NCBI GenBank assembly: GCA_017304135.1 | Contig: JAFLBB010000044.1 | Span: 1-37,526, forward strand | DNA length: 37,526 nucleotides | Direction of reading: 5' to 3' | From: Acidobacteriota bacterium | GTDB taxonomy: Bacteria > Acidobacteriota > Terriglobia > Bryobacterales > Bryobacteraceae | Part shown: positions 27,589-36,539 of the stretch, piece by piece | Layout of the letters: each line of letters begins with the position of its first letter | Numbering within the stretch: position 1 is the stretch's first letter | Made by a program: the position numbers and the translations under genes | Notes under the pieces: generated by a model | Told to the model about the DNA's origin: nothing | The model's input: only the letters and a program-made list of their open reading frames with translations | Databases searched by the model: none

Positions 27589-28971
27589 CTACCCCCACAG
27601 CTCGTGAATCGGGTAGTAAAACTCCTCGTTGTTCACCCGCGGCACATACTCAAAGCCGCGCCCCGCCGGATAGTCGTAGCGGATCTTCGTCCAGTCGATC
27701 CCCAGCGCCGAATAGATCGTCGCCTCGATATCCTCGCTGCGGATGTCGCGCGCATAGCTCCAGCCCGGCTCGGCCGTCACCCGGCCCTGTGCGTCGGAGC
27801 TGCCGATGGCCCGCCCGCCCTGAATCCCCGCCCCGGCCATGAACACCGCCTGCTGCAGGTGGTGGTCGCGCCCTGAGGTGGTGTTCAACGCCCCGATCGT
27901 CCGCCCAAACTCGCCCAGCGCCAGCACCAGCGTCTGGTCAAACAGCCCGGCCGCCTTCAGGTCCTCCATCAACGTCGCCAGCCCGGCGTCAAACTGCCGA
28001 GCCAGTGAAGCCGCATTGGCCGCGTTGAACGGTCCTGTGTAGATGTTGTTGTGGTTGTCCCAACCGCCGATGTTGATCTGAATGAACCGCGGCCCCAGGT
28101 TGGCCTTGAACAGGTTCCGCGCCGCGATGCAGGCGTTGCCAAACCCGGAGTTGCCATACCGCACCCGCTCTTCCGTGCTCGAACGGAAGGCCGCGTCCAC
28201 CTCGCCGTTGTACATCAGCCGCCGTGCCGCCAGGTTCCAGCTCACCATCTCCGCCGTCCCCGCGCCCAGCGTCTGCAGCGCCCGCTCCTCGGCGTCCAAC
28301 TGCATCAGCAACTCAAAGCGCCGGTCAAACACCGCCGCCCCCGATGGATGCGTCGTGTTCCCCAGCCCGTTGCCGCCCGGATTTACATAAAACGGCCCAT
28401 GCTCCGGCGCCAGATACCCATTCTCCGGCCCGCTGTTGGAGTTCAACGACAAAAACGCCGGCAGCGGTTTGCCCGCCGTCTCGCTGGCAAGCTCCAGCGA
28501 CACCACCGATCCAATGTGCGGCGCATACTTGTTCACCGACGGCACCGGGTTGCGCCCGATCTGCATCCACGCCTGGCTCAGCCCGTGCACCGCCGACCAG
28601 CTCTGCACGCTGCGCAGCAGCACCGACGACTCCAGTTGCCCGGCCAGCTTCGGAAACAGCCCGCGCGGCCACCGCACGCCGTTGAAGCTCGTCGGCTCGA
28701 AGTTCGACGGCGTCCACGCCCCTTCCTTCAAATCGAACGTGTCAATGTGCGACGGCCCGCCCGTCATGTTCACCATCACCACATACTTCGCCGTGCCCTT
28801 CGGCTGCACCGCCGCCTGCGCCACGGCCTCCATCGGCCGCGACGGCATCAACGCAAAGCCGCCCACCGCCGACGCCGCGTGCCGGAAAAACCACCGCCGC
28901 GTCAAATGCGGACGCCGCAACAGGTGCATCCCCGGCTTCGTGCTCCAGTCAATTCCAAATCGGTCGCGCAT
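27589..28971 (-). CDS. DUF1501 protein, Tat-type leader (second cassette)
   Basis: A 460-residue protein. TRRWFF (24-29) followed by a hydrophobic stretch is a Tat-type leader. The DUF1501 signatures follow: VVMVNMTGGPSHIDTFD (~64-80), the INIGGWDNHNN motif, LALGEFGRTIG (~365-375) and SGRDHHLQQ. Compared with the DUF1501 protein at 14390-15838 it shows different motif spelling and a different C-terminus, so it belongs to a separate branch. It follows the DUF1549/DUF1553 gene of this cassette by 18 bases on the same strand, with GGGGAG about 8 bases before the ATG. The pair therefore keeps the same order as the first cassette. The function remains unknown. Confidence 0.87.
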   Translation of the reverse strand: MRDRFGIDWSTKPGMHLLRRPHLTRRWFFRHAASAVGGFALMPSRPMEAVAQAAVQPKGTAKYVVMVNMTGGPSHIDTFDLKEGAWTPSNFEPTSFNGVRWPRGLFPKLAGQLESSVLLRSVQSWSAVHGLSQAWMQIGRNPVPSVNKYAPHIGSVVSLELASETAGKPLPAFLSLNSNSGPENGYLAPEHGPFYVNPGGNGLGNTTHPSGAAVFDRRFELLMQLDAEERALQTLGAGTAEMVSWNLAARRLMYNGEVDAAFRSSTEERVRYGNSGFGNACIAARNLFKANLGPRFIQINIGGWDNHNNIYTGPFNAANAASLARQFDAGLATLMEDLKAAGLFDQTLVLALGEFGRTIGALNTTSGRDHHLQQAVFMAGAGIQGGRAIGSSDAQGRVTAEPGWSYARDIRSEDIEATIYSALGIDWTKIRYDYPAGRGFEYVPRVNNEEFYYPIHELWG

Positions 28972-28989
28972 CGTCGTCTCTCCCCGCCT

Positions 28990-30882
28990 CTAGTAACTGA
29001 ACAGGAACTCGACCTTGTTCACCAGGGCCCACCCCAGATCCTCGATCGATGTTGTCCGCGCCGCCGCTGTGGTCGCATAGCGCTTCAGGAACTCCAGCGC
29101 CTTGCCCTTCTCATACTCGCTCGGCTTGCGGCTCAGAAACGCCAGAAACATCTCCTCCACCAGCGCCTCGTTGTCGGCAATGCGCGAGATCCGCTGCAGC
29201 GACGGCGACGCCGTCACCCGCACCCGGTTCAGCACCTGCGCGTCGTTCATCAGCGCCAGTTGCTGCAAAATGCTGCCCGCCTGCCGCCGCTCCAATGTGT
29301 CGCGATTCCCGCGCAGGAAGGTGTTCATGAAGTTGTTCGCCCCGCCGTTTGACCGCGGCTCCACCGGCTCAGGCAGTTCCATCGCCCACTTGGCGTTGTC
29401 CGCCCAGCCTTCCACCGTGTAGTTCGACACAATCCCCGTTGCCATCTGCAGCGCGTCGTGAACCTCCTCGCCCATCAGCCGCCGCGGATAGTGCCGCGCA
29501 AACAACGGCACCTTCGTCAGGTCCCACGCCGCGTCGTAGCGCGCGCTCAACTGGTACGCCGACGACTGCACAATCAACCGCAAATACTCCCGCAGGTTGT
29601 AGTTGTCATCCCTCATCCGCTGCGCCAGGTCCTCCAGCAGTTGCGGATGCGACGCCTGCAACGCCCACGGCGCCGCCGGCGGATTGTTCGGGTCCAGCCG
29701 CGCCGGGTCCAGTCCGTCCACCGGCTCCACCAGCCCATGGTTGAACATCTCTTTCCATAACCGGTTGGCGAAGTTCCGCGCCAGCATCGGATCCGTCATC
29801 ACGTTGTCGGCAAACGCCGCCCGCCAGTCATTCGACGCCGGCTTGGCCCCTGTCATGTGATATTCCGGCGTCAGGTTGCGCAGCGTCCCCACCGCCACCC
29901 GGTTCGGACGGTTGCCGAAGTTCGTGTTCAGATCATAGGTCCCCGTCGTCGCGTCGGTCACCGTGTTGCTCTGGTAGTAATTGCTCGCCGTGTTGTTGTC
30001 CTGCGTCCGCCGCGTCCGCGAAAAGAACGCCGACATGCGGTACGCATCCAACCGCGTCGCCGACTTGCCCCATACACTCAACACATCCAAATGCCGCCGC
30101 CCGTCGTGGCACACCAGGCAGTCATAATGCCCCATGCCCAGGAACATCGACGCCGACCGCGTCATCTGCAGGTCATAGGTGTCCTGCGCCGGACCCGTCG
30201 ACAGCCCGCCCAATATGTAGTTCGCCGCCCCCGTCGCGCTCTCGTAATTGTTCCCGCGCCCGGTCAGCGCCTCGTACACAATGTCCTTCAGCGGCTTGTT
30301 TTCCGTGATTGAAGCCCGCATCCAGTCATACATCGCATTGCGCCCGCGGAACTGCCGCGAGAAGTTCGCCGAGTTGCGCGTGTTCTGCAGCAGGTCGCCC
30401 AGCCACATCGTCCACTTGTGGATGAACTCCGGCGAGAAGAGCAACTGGTCGATCACCACGTTGCGCTTGTCCGGATCCTCGTTCGCCACAAACGCCCGCA
30501 CCTGCTCCGGCGGCGGAATGCGCCCCGTCAGGTCGAGCGTGATCCGCCGCAGAAACTCCTCGTCGGTGGTCAGCGGCGCCGAATCCACGCCCACTTCCTG
30601 CAGCTTGTCGAAGATCGCGTCGTCAATCAGGTTGCGCCGCGGAATCGACCCCGGCGGCACCGCCTTCGGCGCCTCGCCCACCGCCCGCTTCACGCCAAAT
30701 TTCGCCGCCCGCTGAAACGCATCCTCGCGCGCCCGCGCATCCTGCTCCGTGTATTGCTCCGGATCCTGCGTATAGGAGCAGTTCACCGTGTAGACAGAAC
30801 TCCCCTGTGCCAGGCACAACGCGAAAAGGACGAATCCGGGGACAACGGCCTTCAGCCGTCCCCTCACAAAACGATGAGACAC
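28990..30882 (-). CDS. DUF1549/DUF1553 protein without N-terminal cytochrome domain (second cassette)
   Basis: A 630-residue exported protein. The signal peptide covers ~1-28 (AVVPGFVLFALCLAQG core). The DUF1549 region (~80-290) holds FLRRITLDLTGRIPP and a single CxxCH (CLVCH, 255-259). DUF1553 forms the second half (LARNFANRLWKEMFNHGL, then LNRVRVTASPSL and FLAFLSRKPSEYEKGK). Unlike the protein at 11866-14400 it has no separate N-terminal cytochrome c domain. I chose GTG 30882 rather than an earlier in-frame start, because GGGGAGG lies 7 bases upstream and the signal peptide follows at once. It leads the cassette with the DUF1501 gene and is divergent from the mannonate dehydratase-like gene. 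Confidence 0.85.
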   Translation of the reverse strand: MSHRFVRGRLKAVVPGFVLFALCLAQGSSVYTVNCSYTQDPEQYTEQDARAREDAFQRAAKFGVKRAVGEAPKAVPPGSIPRRNLIDDAIFDKLQEVGVDSAPLTTDEEFLRRITLDLTGRIPPPEQVRAFVANEDPDKRNVVIDQLLFSPEFIHKWTMWLGDLLQNTRNSANFSRQFRGRNAMYDWMRASITENKPLKDIVYEALTGRGNNYESATGAANYILGGLSTGPAQDTYDLQMTRSASMFLGMGHYDCLVCHDGRRHLDVLSVWGKSATRLDAYRMSAFFSRTRRTQDNNTASNYYQSNTVTDATTGTYDLNTNFGNRPNRVAVGTLRNLTPEYHMTGAKPASNDWRAAFADNVMTDPMLARNFANRLWKEMFNHGLVEPVDGLDPARLDPNNPPAAPWALQASHPQLLEDLAQRMRDDNYNLREYLRLIVQSSAYQLSARYDAAWDLTKVPLFARHYPRRLMGEEVHDALQMATGIVSNYTVEGWADNAKWAMELPEPVEPRSNGGANNFMNTFLRGNRDTLERRQAGSILQQLALMNDAQVLNRVRVTASPSLQRISRIADNEALVEEMFLAFLSRKPSEYEKGKALEFLKRYATTAAARTTSIEDLGWALVNKVEFLFSY

Positions 30883-30889
30883 CGTTACG

Positions 30890-30896
30890 CCTCCCC
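30890..30896 (-). promoter_or_regulatory. Shine-Dalgarno fixing GTG 30882
   Basis: On the coding strand GGGGAGG ends 7 bases before the GTG. It decides this start against the 22-codon in-frame extension. Confidence 0.75.
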
Positions 30897-31072
30897 ACTG
30901 GCGGGCTTCAGGACGCTCTCCGACACCGCCAGAATGCTCTCCTAGCATATCAAGACCAATGATTCCTTATTCACTCAGGCAAATCCTACCCAGGGCCTAT
31001 GCCGCCCAGGACCCCCAACGCCCCACCACACCCCCTGGATGACATAGACTATCCCCGAACCGACACTTTCTT

Positions 31073-31080
31073 GAGGAGGG
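31073..31080 (+). promoter_or_regulatory. Shine-Dalgarno fixing ATG 31086
   Basis: GAGGAGGG lies 5 bases before the ATG. It rules out the upstream in-frame ATG at 30999. The divergent spacer 30883-31085 (203 bases) holds no promoter I can defend. Confidence 0.8.
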
Positions 31081-31085
31081 TCCCC

Positions 31086-32168
31086 ATGTCCGCCATCCCC
31101 ACCCGCCGCGGCTTCCTCGCCGCCGCTGCCGCCGCCGTCGCCACGCCCCTCGTGGCCGCAAAGAAACCGCTGGCCCCGCTCACCCCAGGCATCAAAATCT
31201 CGCTCCAAACCTCCTCCGCCCTCCCCGACGACGAACTCATCTGGGTCAAACAAATGGGCCTCGAATGGCTCAACGTCGGCAGCGGCGCCAACCCCGCCAA
31301 CGCCGCCAGCTACAAGGCCATCGTCGCCAAAGCCGCCGCCGCCGGCCTCAAGGTTTGGAACATCTCCAACGGCAGCGTCCACAACATGCCCGAGGTCACC
31401 CTCAATCTCCCCGGCCGCGACGCCAAAATCGCCGAATACAAACAGTTCCTCCGCGACCTCTCCGCCGCCGGCCTCACCTACACCACCTACGCCCACATGG
31501 GCAACGGCATCTGGTCGAGCGACCGCGAATCCACCCGCGGCGGCGCCTCCGCCCGCGCCTTCCACCAGAACACCGCCAAGGGCTTCTGGGCCGGCAAGGT
31601 CTACGAAGGCCCCCTCTCCCATGGCCGCAACTACACCAAGGAAGAGCTCTGGGAAAACTACACCTACTTCATCAAACAGGTCGTCCCCGTCGCCGAAGAG
31701 ACCGGCATCCGCATCGGCATCCACCCCGATGACCCGCCCGTGCCCGAATTGGGCGGCGTCCCCCGCAACATCTTCGGCAACTTCGACGGCTACATGAAGG
31801 CCATCGACATCGCCAACTCCCCCAACATCGGCGTCTGCCTCTGCTGTGGCACCTGGATGGAAGGCGGCAAGTTCATGGGCCGCGACTGCTTCGAGGCCGC
31901 CCGTGAATTCCAGAAGCTCGGCAAGCTCTGGAAAATCCACTTCCGCAACGTCACCGGCCCCATCCCCGACTTCGTCGAAACCTACGTCGACGACGGCTAC
32001 ACCGACATGAAAAAGCTCATGCGCACCCTCGTCGAAATCGACTTCCGCGGCAACCTCATCGCCGACCACGTCCCGGAAATGAAGGGCGGCCGCTACGCCG
32101 GCTGGAGCTACTCGCTCGGCTACATCAAGGCCCTCTACGACATGGCGCGCAGCGAACAGCGCCGCTAG
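31086..32168 (+). CDS. Mannonate dehydratase (UxuA)-like protein with Tat leader
   Basis: A 360-residue TIM-barrel protein. TRRGFL (6-11) and an Ala-rich hydrophobic stretch form a Tat leader, cut near residue 25. The mature part carries the UxuA-type motifs: GIHPDDPPVPELGG (211-224), the Cys-rich CLCCG (251-255), HFRNV (285-289), DDGYTDM (302-308) and ADHVPEM (326-332). Mannonate dehydratase removes water from D-mannonate in glucuronate breakdown and is normally a cytoplasmic enzyme; a Tat leader here is unusual. Activity on another sugar acid, or epimerase/isomerase chemistry of the same superfamily, is possible. It stands alone on + between two - operons, and no other hexuronate gene is in the window. 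Confidence 0.8.
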   Translation: MSAIPTRRGFLAAAAAAVATPLVAAKKPLAPLTPGIKISLQTSSALPDDELIWVKQMGLEWLNVGSGANPANAASYKAIVAKAAAAGLKVWNISNGSVHNMPEVTLNLPGRDAKIAEYKQFLRDLSAAGLTYTTYAHMGNGIWSSDRESTRGGASARAFHQNTAKGFWAGKVYEGPLSHGRNYTKEELWENYTYFIKQVVPVAEETGIRIGIHPDDPPVPELGGVPRNIFGNFDGYMKAIDIANSPNIGVCLCCGTWMEGGKFMGRDCFEAAREFQKLGKLWKIHFRNVTGPIPDFVETYVDDGYTDMKKLMRTLVEIDFRGNLIADHVPEMKGGRYAGWSYSLGYIKALYDMARSEQRR

Positions 32169-32246
32169 CGGGCCCGGCTCACACAGCCGCCGCCGTCCCT
32201 TCGCCTGTTCCGGCCGCGCCCGCACTGCCCGCGCCGCGCTAGCCCG

Positions 32247-33680
32247 CTACGCCGACCGCGTGCCGATCAACTGGGCTAGCTCGTTGATGTACTGCCGCGT
32301 CCGCTCCACCTGCTCGGTCATCGCCGAAGCCGCCGAGGCCGACTCCTCCGCATTGGCCGCGTTGCCCTGCGTGATGCCCTCCATGCGCGACATCATCCCG
32401 TTCACCTGCCCGATGCCCTCTGACTGCTTCTCGTTGTTCACCGCAATCTCGCTCACCAGCGTGCTGCCGCTCTCCACGGCCTTGGATATCTCCTGGAACG
32501 ATCCATGCGCCGAGGCCACCAGCTTCACCCCGCCTTCCACCTTCCCCAGCGTCTCTTCAATCAACGTGCCCGAATTGCGCGCCGCCTCGGCTGACCGCGC
32601 CGCCAGCGCCCGCACCTCATCGGCCACCACGCTGAACCCGGCCCCGCTTTCGCCCGCCCGCGCCGCCTCCACCGCCGCGTTCAACGCCAGGATGTTCGTG
32701 TGAAACGCAATCTCGTCGATCGTCTTCAACACACCCGCCACCTGGTGCGACGCCGTCGAAATCTCACCCATCGACGCCCGTAGCTCCTCCATCGCCCGCG
32801 CCGCCCGCTCCACCACCATCCGCGTGTTCCGCATCAGCTCATCAGCCGACGCCGCCCGCCCCGCGTTCTCCCGCGTGTGCTGCGCAATCTCCTCCAGCGA
32901 CGCCGACGTCTCGGTCAAATACGACGCCTGCTCGTTGGCCCCATGGGCCACCACTTGCCCCGACTTGGCCATCTGCGACGACGCCGACGCCGCCTCATCG
33001 GCCGCGTCCAGCACGCCCTTCACCACGTTGAACACAGGGCCCGTGATCGACCGCCGGATCGTCAGCGTCACCACCACCAGCGCCACCATGATCGTCACCA
33101 GAAACACCGCCAGCCCAATCATCCGCTGCCGGCTCGAATTGGCCGCCTCGGCATTCAAATCCTCCCGCAACTGCTTCGACAACCCCTCGCGCAACCCTGC
33201 CAAACCCTTCGTCACCGCCTCGTTGCGCGCCGCCACCTCCTTGCTCTGCCGCATCATCTCATCGCTGATGTTGCCCGCCGCCTTCAGGAACTGCCCGTAA
33301 ATCGACGTCGAATCCGTCCGCAGCCGCTCCACCTCGGCCGCCAGCCGCGCCGCCTCCGTGCCGTGCCCGTCGCCGCCGCTACCCAGCGAACCCACCTCCC
33401 GCAGCGCCCTCACCACCTCCGCCAGCGCCACCCCGCCGGCCTCCATCGCCGACTCATCCTCCAACATCACCGCGTCCCGGTAGCTCTTGATCGCCCGCGC
33501 AAACCCCGCCTCCGCCTCCTGGCTCTTCTGCGCCGCCGGAAACAGCCACTCCGCCGTCGCCCGCAACCGCCCCTCCGTCTGGTAACCCTGAATCTGGCCC
33601 AGTACGATCGAGACCAGGAACCCCAGTATGAAGATCCCAATGCTCATCCAGATCTTCGCCGCAATCCCGAATCGTTTCAT
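32247..33680 (-). CDS. Methyl-accepting chemotaxis protein
   Basis: A 477-residue chemoreceptor. Membrane helices lie at ~10-28 and ~187-208 and enclose a ~155-residue helical sensor domain of the four-helix-bundle type. No clear HAMP is needed to explain the short stretch after TM2. The cytoplasmic coiled coil shows the conserved hairpin tip, IDEIAFHTNILALNAAVEAARAG followed by GAGFSVVADEVRALA (~320-360). There is no C-terminal CheR-tethering pentapeptide. No che genes are in the window. I chose ATG 33680 because AAGGAG sits 6 bases upstream; an in-frame ATG at 33695 overlaps the previous stop (ATGA) and is the alternative, giving 482 residues. It is the last gene of a row with the PstS-like protein and two porins. 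Confidence 0.9.
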   Translation of the reverse strand: MKRFGIAAKIWMSIGIFILGFLVSIVLGQIQGYQTEGRLRATAEWLFPAAQKSQEAEAGFARAIKSYRDAVMLEDESAMEAGGVALAEVVRALREVGSLGSGGDGHGTEAARLAAEVERLRTDSTSIYGQFLKAAGNISDEMMRQSKEVAARNEAVTKGLAGLREGLSKQLREDLNAEAANSSRQRMIGLAVFLVTIMVALVVVTLTIRRSITGPVFNVVKGVLDAADEAASASSQMAKSGQVVAHGANEQASYLTETSASLEEIAQHTRENAGRAASADELMRNTRMVVERAARAMEELRASMGEISTASHQVAGVLKTIDEIAFHTNILALNAAVEAARAGESGAGFSVVADEVRALAARSAEAARNSGTLIEETLGKVEGGVKLVASAHGSFQEISKAVESGSTLVSEIAVNNEKQSEGIGQVNGMMSRMEGITQGNAANAEESASAASAMTEQVERTRQYINELAQLIGTRSA

Positions 33681-33686
33681 GTCACT

Positions 33687-33692
33687 CTCCTT
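33687..33692 (-). promoter_or_regulatory. Shine-Dalgarno for MCP start at 33680
   Basis: AAGGAG on the coding strand lies 6 bases before the ATG at 33680. It overlaps the stop codon of the PstS-like gene, which favours coupled translation. Confidence 0.65.
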
Positions 33693-34108
33693 CATTTCAC
33701 TGCCAGACGCTTCACGCCCGCCGCCGCCGCCGCGTTGCCCACATACCCGATCGCCCCCTTCGTCTTGGCCACATAGGCCACCACATCGGCGTCGGAGGCA
33801 AAGCTCTTCGGCATCGAACCCTTGCCCGTGAACACCAGGCTCTTGAAATGGTTCCGCAACGCCGCGTCCGTCTTGCCCACATACTCCTTGAGAAACGATT
33901 CATGAGCCGCGCCCGATTGCATCAGCACCGGCTCCACCGCGCTGCCATCGCTCAGCGAACTCTTCGCCCCCAAAAACACACGCTTCAGTTCGTCGGCCGA
34001 GATCTCACTCGCGCCAACACTCGGATTGGCCACAACGGCCACCTCGGCCCACACCGGCAAGGCCAGCGCCACCACCAGCATGATCGACTTCGCAATTCGT
34101 AATTTCAT
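33692..34108 (-). CDS. Short PstS-like periplasmic binding protein
   Basis: A 138-residue exported protein. Residues 1-21 are a signal peptide (cut after Val-Trp-Ala). The mature ~117 residues match only part of a PBP-like phosphate-binding fold: ISADELKRVFLG (36-47), SGAAHESFLKEYVG (65-78) and the typical GAIGYVGNAA (118-127). It is far shorter than a full PstS (~340), so it may be a one-lobe solute binder. Similar short proteins of this type occur next to porins and chemoreceptors in proteobacteria, as I recall. I chose ATG 34108 because the signal peptide begins there; an in-frame ATG at 34129 exists 7 codons earlier. Its TGA overlaps an ATG of the MCP gene (ATGA), and it starts 36 bases after the porin stop. 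Confidence 0.75.
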   Translation of the reverse strand: MKLRIAKSIMLVVALALPVWAEVAVVANPSVGASEISADELKRVFLGAKSSLSDGSAVEPVLMQSGAAHESFLKEYVGKTDAALRNHFKSLVFTGKGSMPKSFASDADVVAYVAKTKGAIGYVGNAAAAAGVKRLAVK

Positions 34109-34143
34109 GACACACCGTTCCTTGTGCAATCCCGTTTCTGCTC

Positions 34144-35331
34144 TTAGAAATTCACGCCCGTCCGCAGCACCAGCAGGTTCGTTCGCGGCACCAGCCCTTG
34201 CGGGTTGTTCCGCGCATAAAACCCGCGCGTCGACTGCAAACTCGCATACCCATCCAGAAAATGCCCTTCCACCTTCACGTTCCAGTAAGGCTTCACATCC
34301 ACCCGCACCGTCACCGCCGTGTCGTACACATGCGCCCCCGGGGGACGATGGTCCTTCCGCCAGTCGGTCACATACCGCGCGTGATAACTGCCCGCCTCCA
34401 ACACGCGGTGTATCCGGTACGCACCGGATACATACCAGCTCCGCGAGTCAAAACTCCCCTCCGGTATGAACGGCAGGCTGTACTTCTGCACCGCCCACAA
34501 CCGCTGGTACTCGGCGGCGAATTTGAGGCCCCGGCCCTGATACTCGGCATAGCCCCGGTATGTGTTGTTCTTCCTGCTGAAGAATTCAAACGGCACCGGC
34601 CGCCCAAATCGCAAATCGCGCGCCGACCCTTCCTGCCGCTGGTCGTTCCACGAGGCCCCCACCGTCAGCCCCCCCTGCGCCGGCATCCAGCGCACATCGG
34701 CTCCCTTGGCCCACACCTGGAACCGGTCAATCGCCAGCTTCGAATCGGCCAGGCCATAGTAGTAGCCGCCACGCTTGTCGTCCGGCTGCCTCCCCCCATA
34801 CACCGTGTAGCTCACCGTCCCCAACTTCCGCAACGGCACATCCCCGTACAGGTCCCCCCCCACGTGCGCGATGTTCAGCGCCCGCAGATCCAACGCATAC
34901 AGCGACTGCGGCAGGATCGCCCAGGTGTGCAGGAACTCCATGTCCTGCGTGTCGTTGTATAGCCCGATCACCGTCTTTACCTTCCCGCCCCGCACGCCCA
35001 GCCAGTCCGTAATGCGGTAATCGGCATACGCCCAGTCGATCTCCGGCTTGCCGTTGGTGAACTGCCCCATGTTGCGCGTGTAGGCCTGCATGCCCACCCG
35101 CAGCTTGTTGGTCAGCTTCGTCGAGATGTTGACTCCCCCATCGGTCAGCGCCAAGCTGCCCTGGGACGTGTTCATCGTCATGTAGTTGTTGGTATCGCTG
35201 AGCGCATACCCTTGCGAGAAGAACCCATGCACCTGGACCTTCTTCCCCGCCACCTCAAACTGCGCCGCCGCCGGCCAAACCAGCCACGCCGCCAGCGCGG
35301 CCTGCACCCAAATCCCTCGTTCCAGCCTCAT
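34144..35331 (-). CDS. Outer-membrane porin, second tandem copy
   Basis: A 395-residue beta-barrel protein. The signal peptide ends near Ala-Ala-Gln (residue 24). The mature chain begins FEVAGKKVQVHGFFSQGYA and continues with alternating strands, including DWAYADYRITDWLGVRGGKVK and GLYNDTQDMEFLH. It ends in RTGVNF, the aromatic C-terminus typical of BAM substrates. The family resembles porins found beside short binding proteins in proteobacteria; the solute is unknown. It is paralogous to the porin at 35352-36539: same length, same start and end blocks, and 20 bases between the genes. Confidence 0.8.
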   Translation of the reverse strand: MRLERGIWVQAALAAWLVWPAAAQFEVAGKKVQVHGFFSQGYALSDTNNYMTMNTSQGSLALTDGGVNISTKLTNKLRVGMQAYTRNMGQFTNGKPEIDWAYADYRITDWLGVRGGKVKTVIGLYNDTQDMEFLHTWAILPQSLYALDLRALNIAHVGGDLYGDVPLRKLGTVSYTVYGGRQPDDKRGGYYYGLADSKLAIDRFQVWAKGADVRWMPAQGGLTVGASWNDQRQEGSARDLRFGRPVPFEFFSRKNNTYRGYAEYQGRGLKFAAEYQRLWAVQKYSLPFIPEGSFDSRSWYVSGAYRIHRVLEAGSYHARYVTDWRKDHRPPGAHVYDTAVTVRVDVKPYWNVKVEGHFLDGYASLQSTRGFYARNNPQGLVPRTNLLVLRTGVNF

Positions 35332-35351
35332 ACCTTGTCCTCGTCCATTCC

Positions 35352-36539
35352 CTAGAAATTCACACCCGTCCGCAGAATCAACATGTTCGTTCGCGGCACA
35401 AGCCCCTGCGGATTCGGCCGCGCATAAAACGACCGCGCCCCGGCCCGGTTCCCGTAGCCATCCATGAAGTGGCCCTCCACCTTCACGTTCCAGTAGCCCT
35501 TCACGTTGAACCGCGCCACCAGCGCCGTGTCGTCGATGTGGTTGTCCGGCAACGAACGGCTCACCCGCGCGTCATAGACATACTGCCCGCGATAGGCCCC
35601 CGCCTCGAACCGCGGATGAAACTTATACGACCCCGACACATACCACCCCCGCGTGTCGATCTGCGCCGGGGCAACCACTCGCGGCGTGAATTCGATCACC
35701 GAGTAGTCCCGCCCGTACTCCGCCGCCACCTTCAATCCCCCCGTCTGGTATTCGCCGTAGTAGCGCAGACTCATCGATCCCGGCGTCTGAATGAACAACG
35801 GCAACCCGCCGGCCGCTTCCAGCCGCGCCGTCAGTTCGGTCCTCGCCCGCACCGCCGTCGCCCCCACCAACAGGCCCTCCAGCGGCGTCGCCCAACGCAC
35901 ATCCCCGCCAATTCTGTACCCATCCAGCGAGCCCACCACCGGAATCCCCCCATCGGTCAAACCGTACCGGTAGCCGCCCCGAGGATCGTCCGACCGCAGC
36001 CCACCATAAAACACATAGCTGAACGTCCCCGCCTTCTTCACATGGACATCCCCATAAATGTCCCCGCCCCGGTGCGCAATGTTCGACGCCCGCAAATCGG
36101 TCGGATACACCGACTGCGGCAACAACGCGAATGCATGCAAAAACTCCATGTCCTGCGTGTCGTTATACAAACCCATCGTCGACTTCACCTTCCCCGCGCG
36201 AATCCCCAGCCAGTCGTTAAACCGGTAGTCGCCATAGGCCCAGTCCAACTCCACCCGCCCATTGCTCAACTCGCCAATATTGCGCGCGTACGCCTGCGCC
36301 CCCACGCGAAACTTGTTGGTCAGCTTCGTCGAGATGTTCATCCCGCCATCGGTGAACGCAAAACTCCCCGCGCTCGACTTCATCGTCAAAAAGTTGTTCT
36401 GATCGGTCAGCACAAATCCCTGCGAGAAAAACCCGTGCACCTGCACCTTCCGGCCGGCGACCTCAAACTGGGCCCCCGCCGGCATCGCCGCAACCAGCCA
36501 CATCAATGGCAACACCATCCCCCACTTGCGCGTCCTCAT
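35352..36539 (-). CDS. Outer-membrane porin, first tandem copy
   Basis: A 395-residue beta-barrel protein with a signal peptide (~1-24). It shares with its neighbour the N-terminal FEVAGRKVQVHGFFSQG block, DTQDMEFLHAF, the YWNVKVEGHFMDGYG strand near the end, NPQGLVPRTN and the RTGVNF terminus. The middle loops (~180-330) differ clearly, which suggests duplication followed by divergence in surface loops or pore specificity. It is the first gene of the row porin-porin-binding protein-MCP and starts 242 bases downstream of the protoporphyrinogen oxidase gene. GAGGAG/GGGG purines precede the ATG. Confidence 0.8.
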   Translation of the reverse strand: MRTRKWGMVLPLMWLVAAMPAGAQFEVAGRKVQVHGFFSQGFVLTDQNNFLTMKSSAGSFAFTDGGMNISTKLTNKFRVGAQAYARNIGELSNGRVELDWAYGDYRFNDWLGIRAGKVKSTMGLYNDTQDMEFLHAFALLPQSVYPTDLRASNIAHRGGDIYGDVHVKKAGTFSYVFYGGLRSDDPRGGYRYGLTDGGIPVVGSLDGYRIGGDVRWATPLEGLLVGATAVRARTELTARLEAAGGLPLFIQTPGSMSLRYYGEYQTGGLKVAAEYGRDYSVIEFTPRVVAPAQIDTRGWYVSGSYKFHPRFEAGAYRGQYVYDARVSRSLPDNHIDDTALVARFNVKGYWNVKVEGHFMDGYGNRAGARSFYARPNPQGLVPRTNMLILRTGVNF

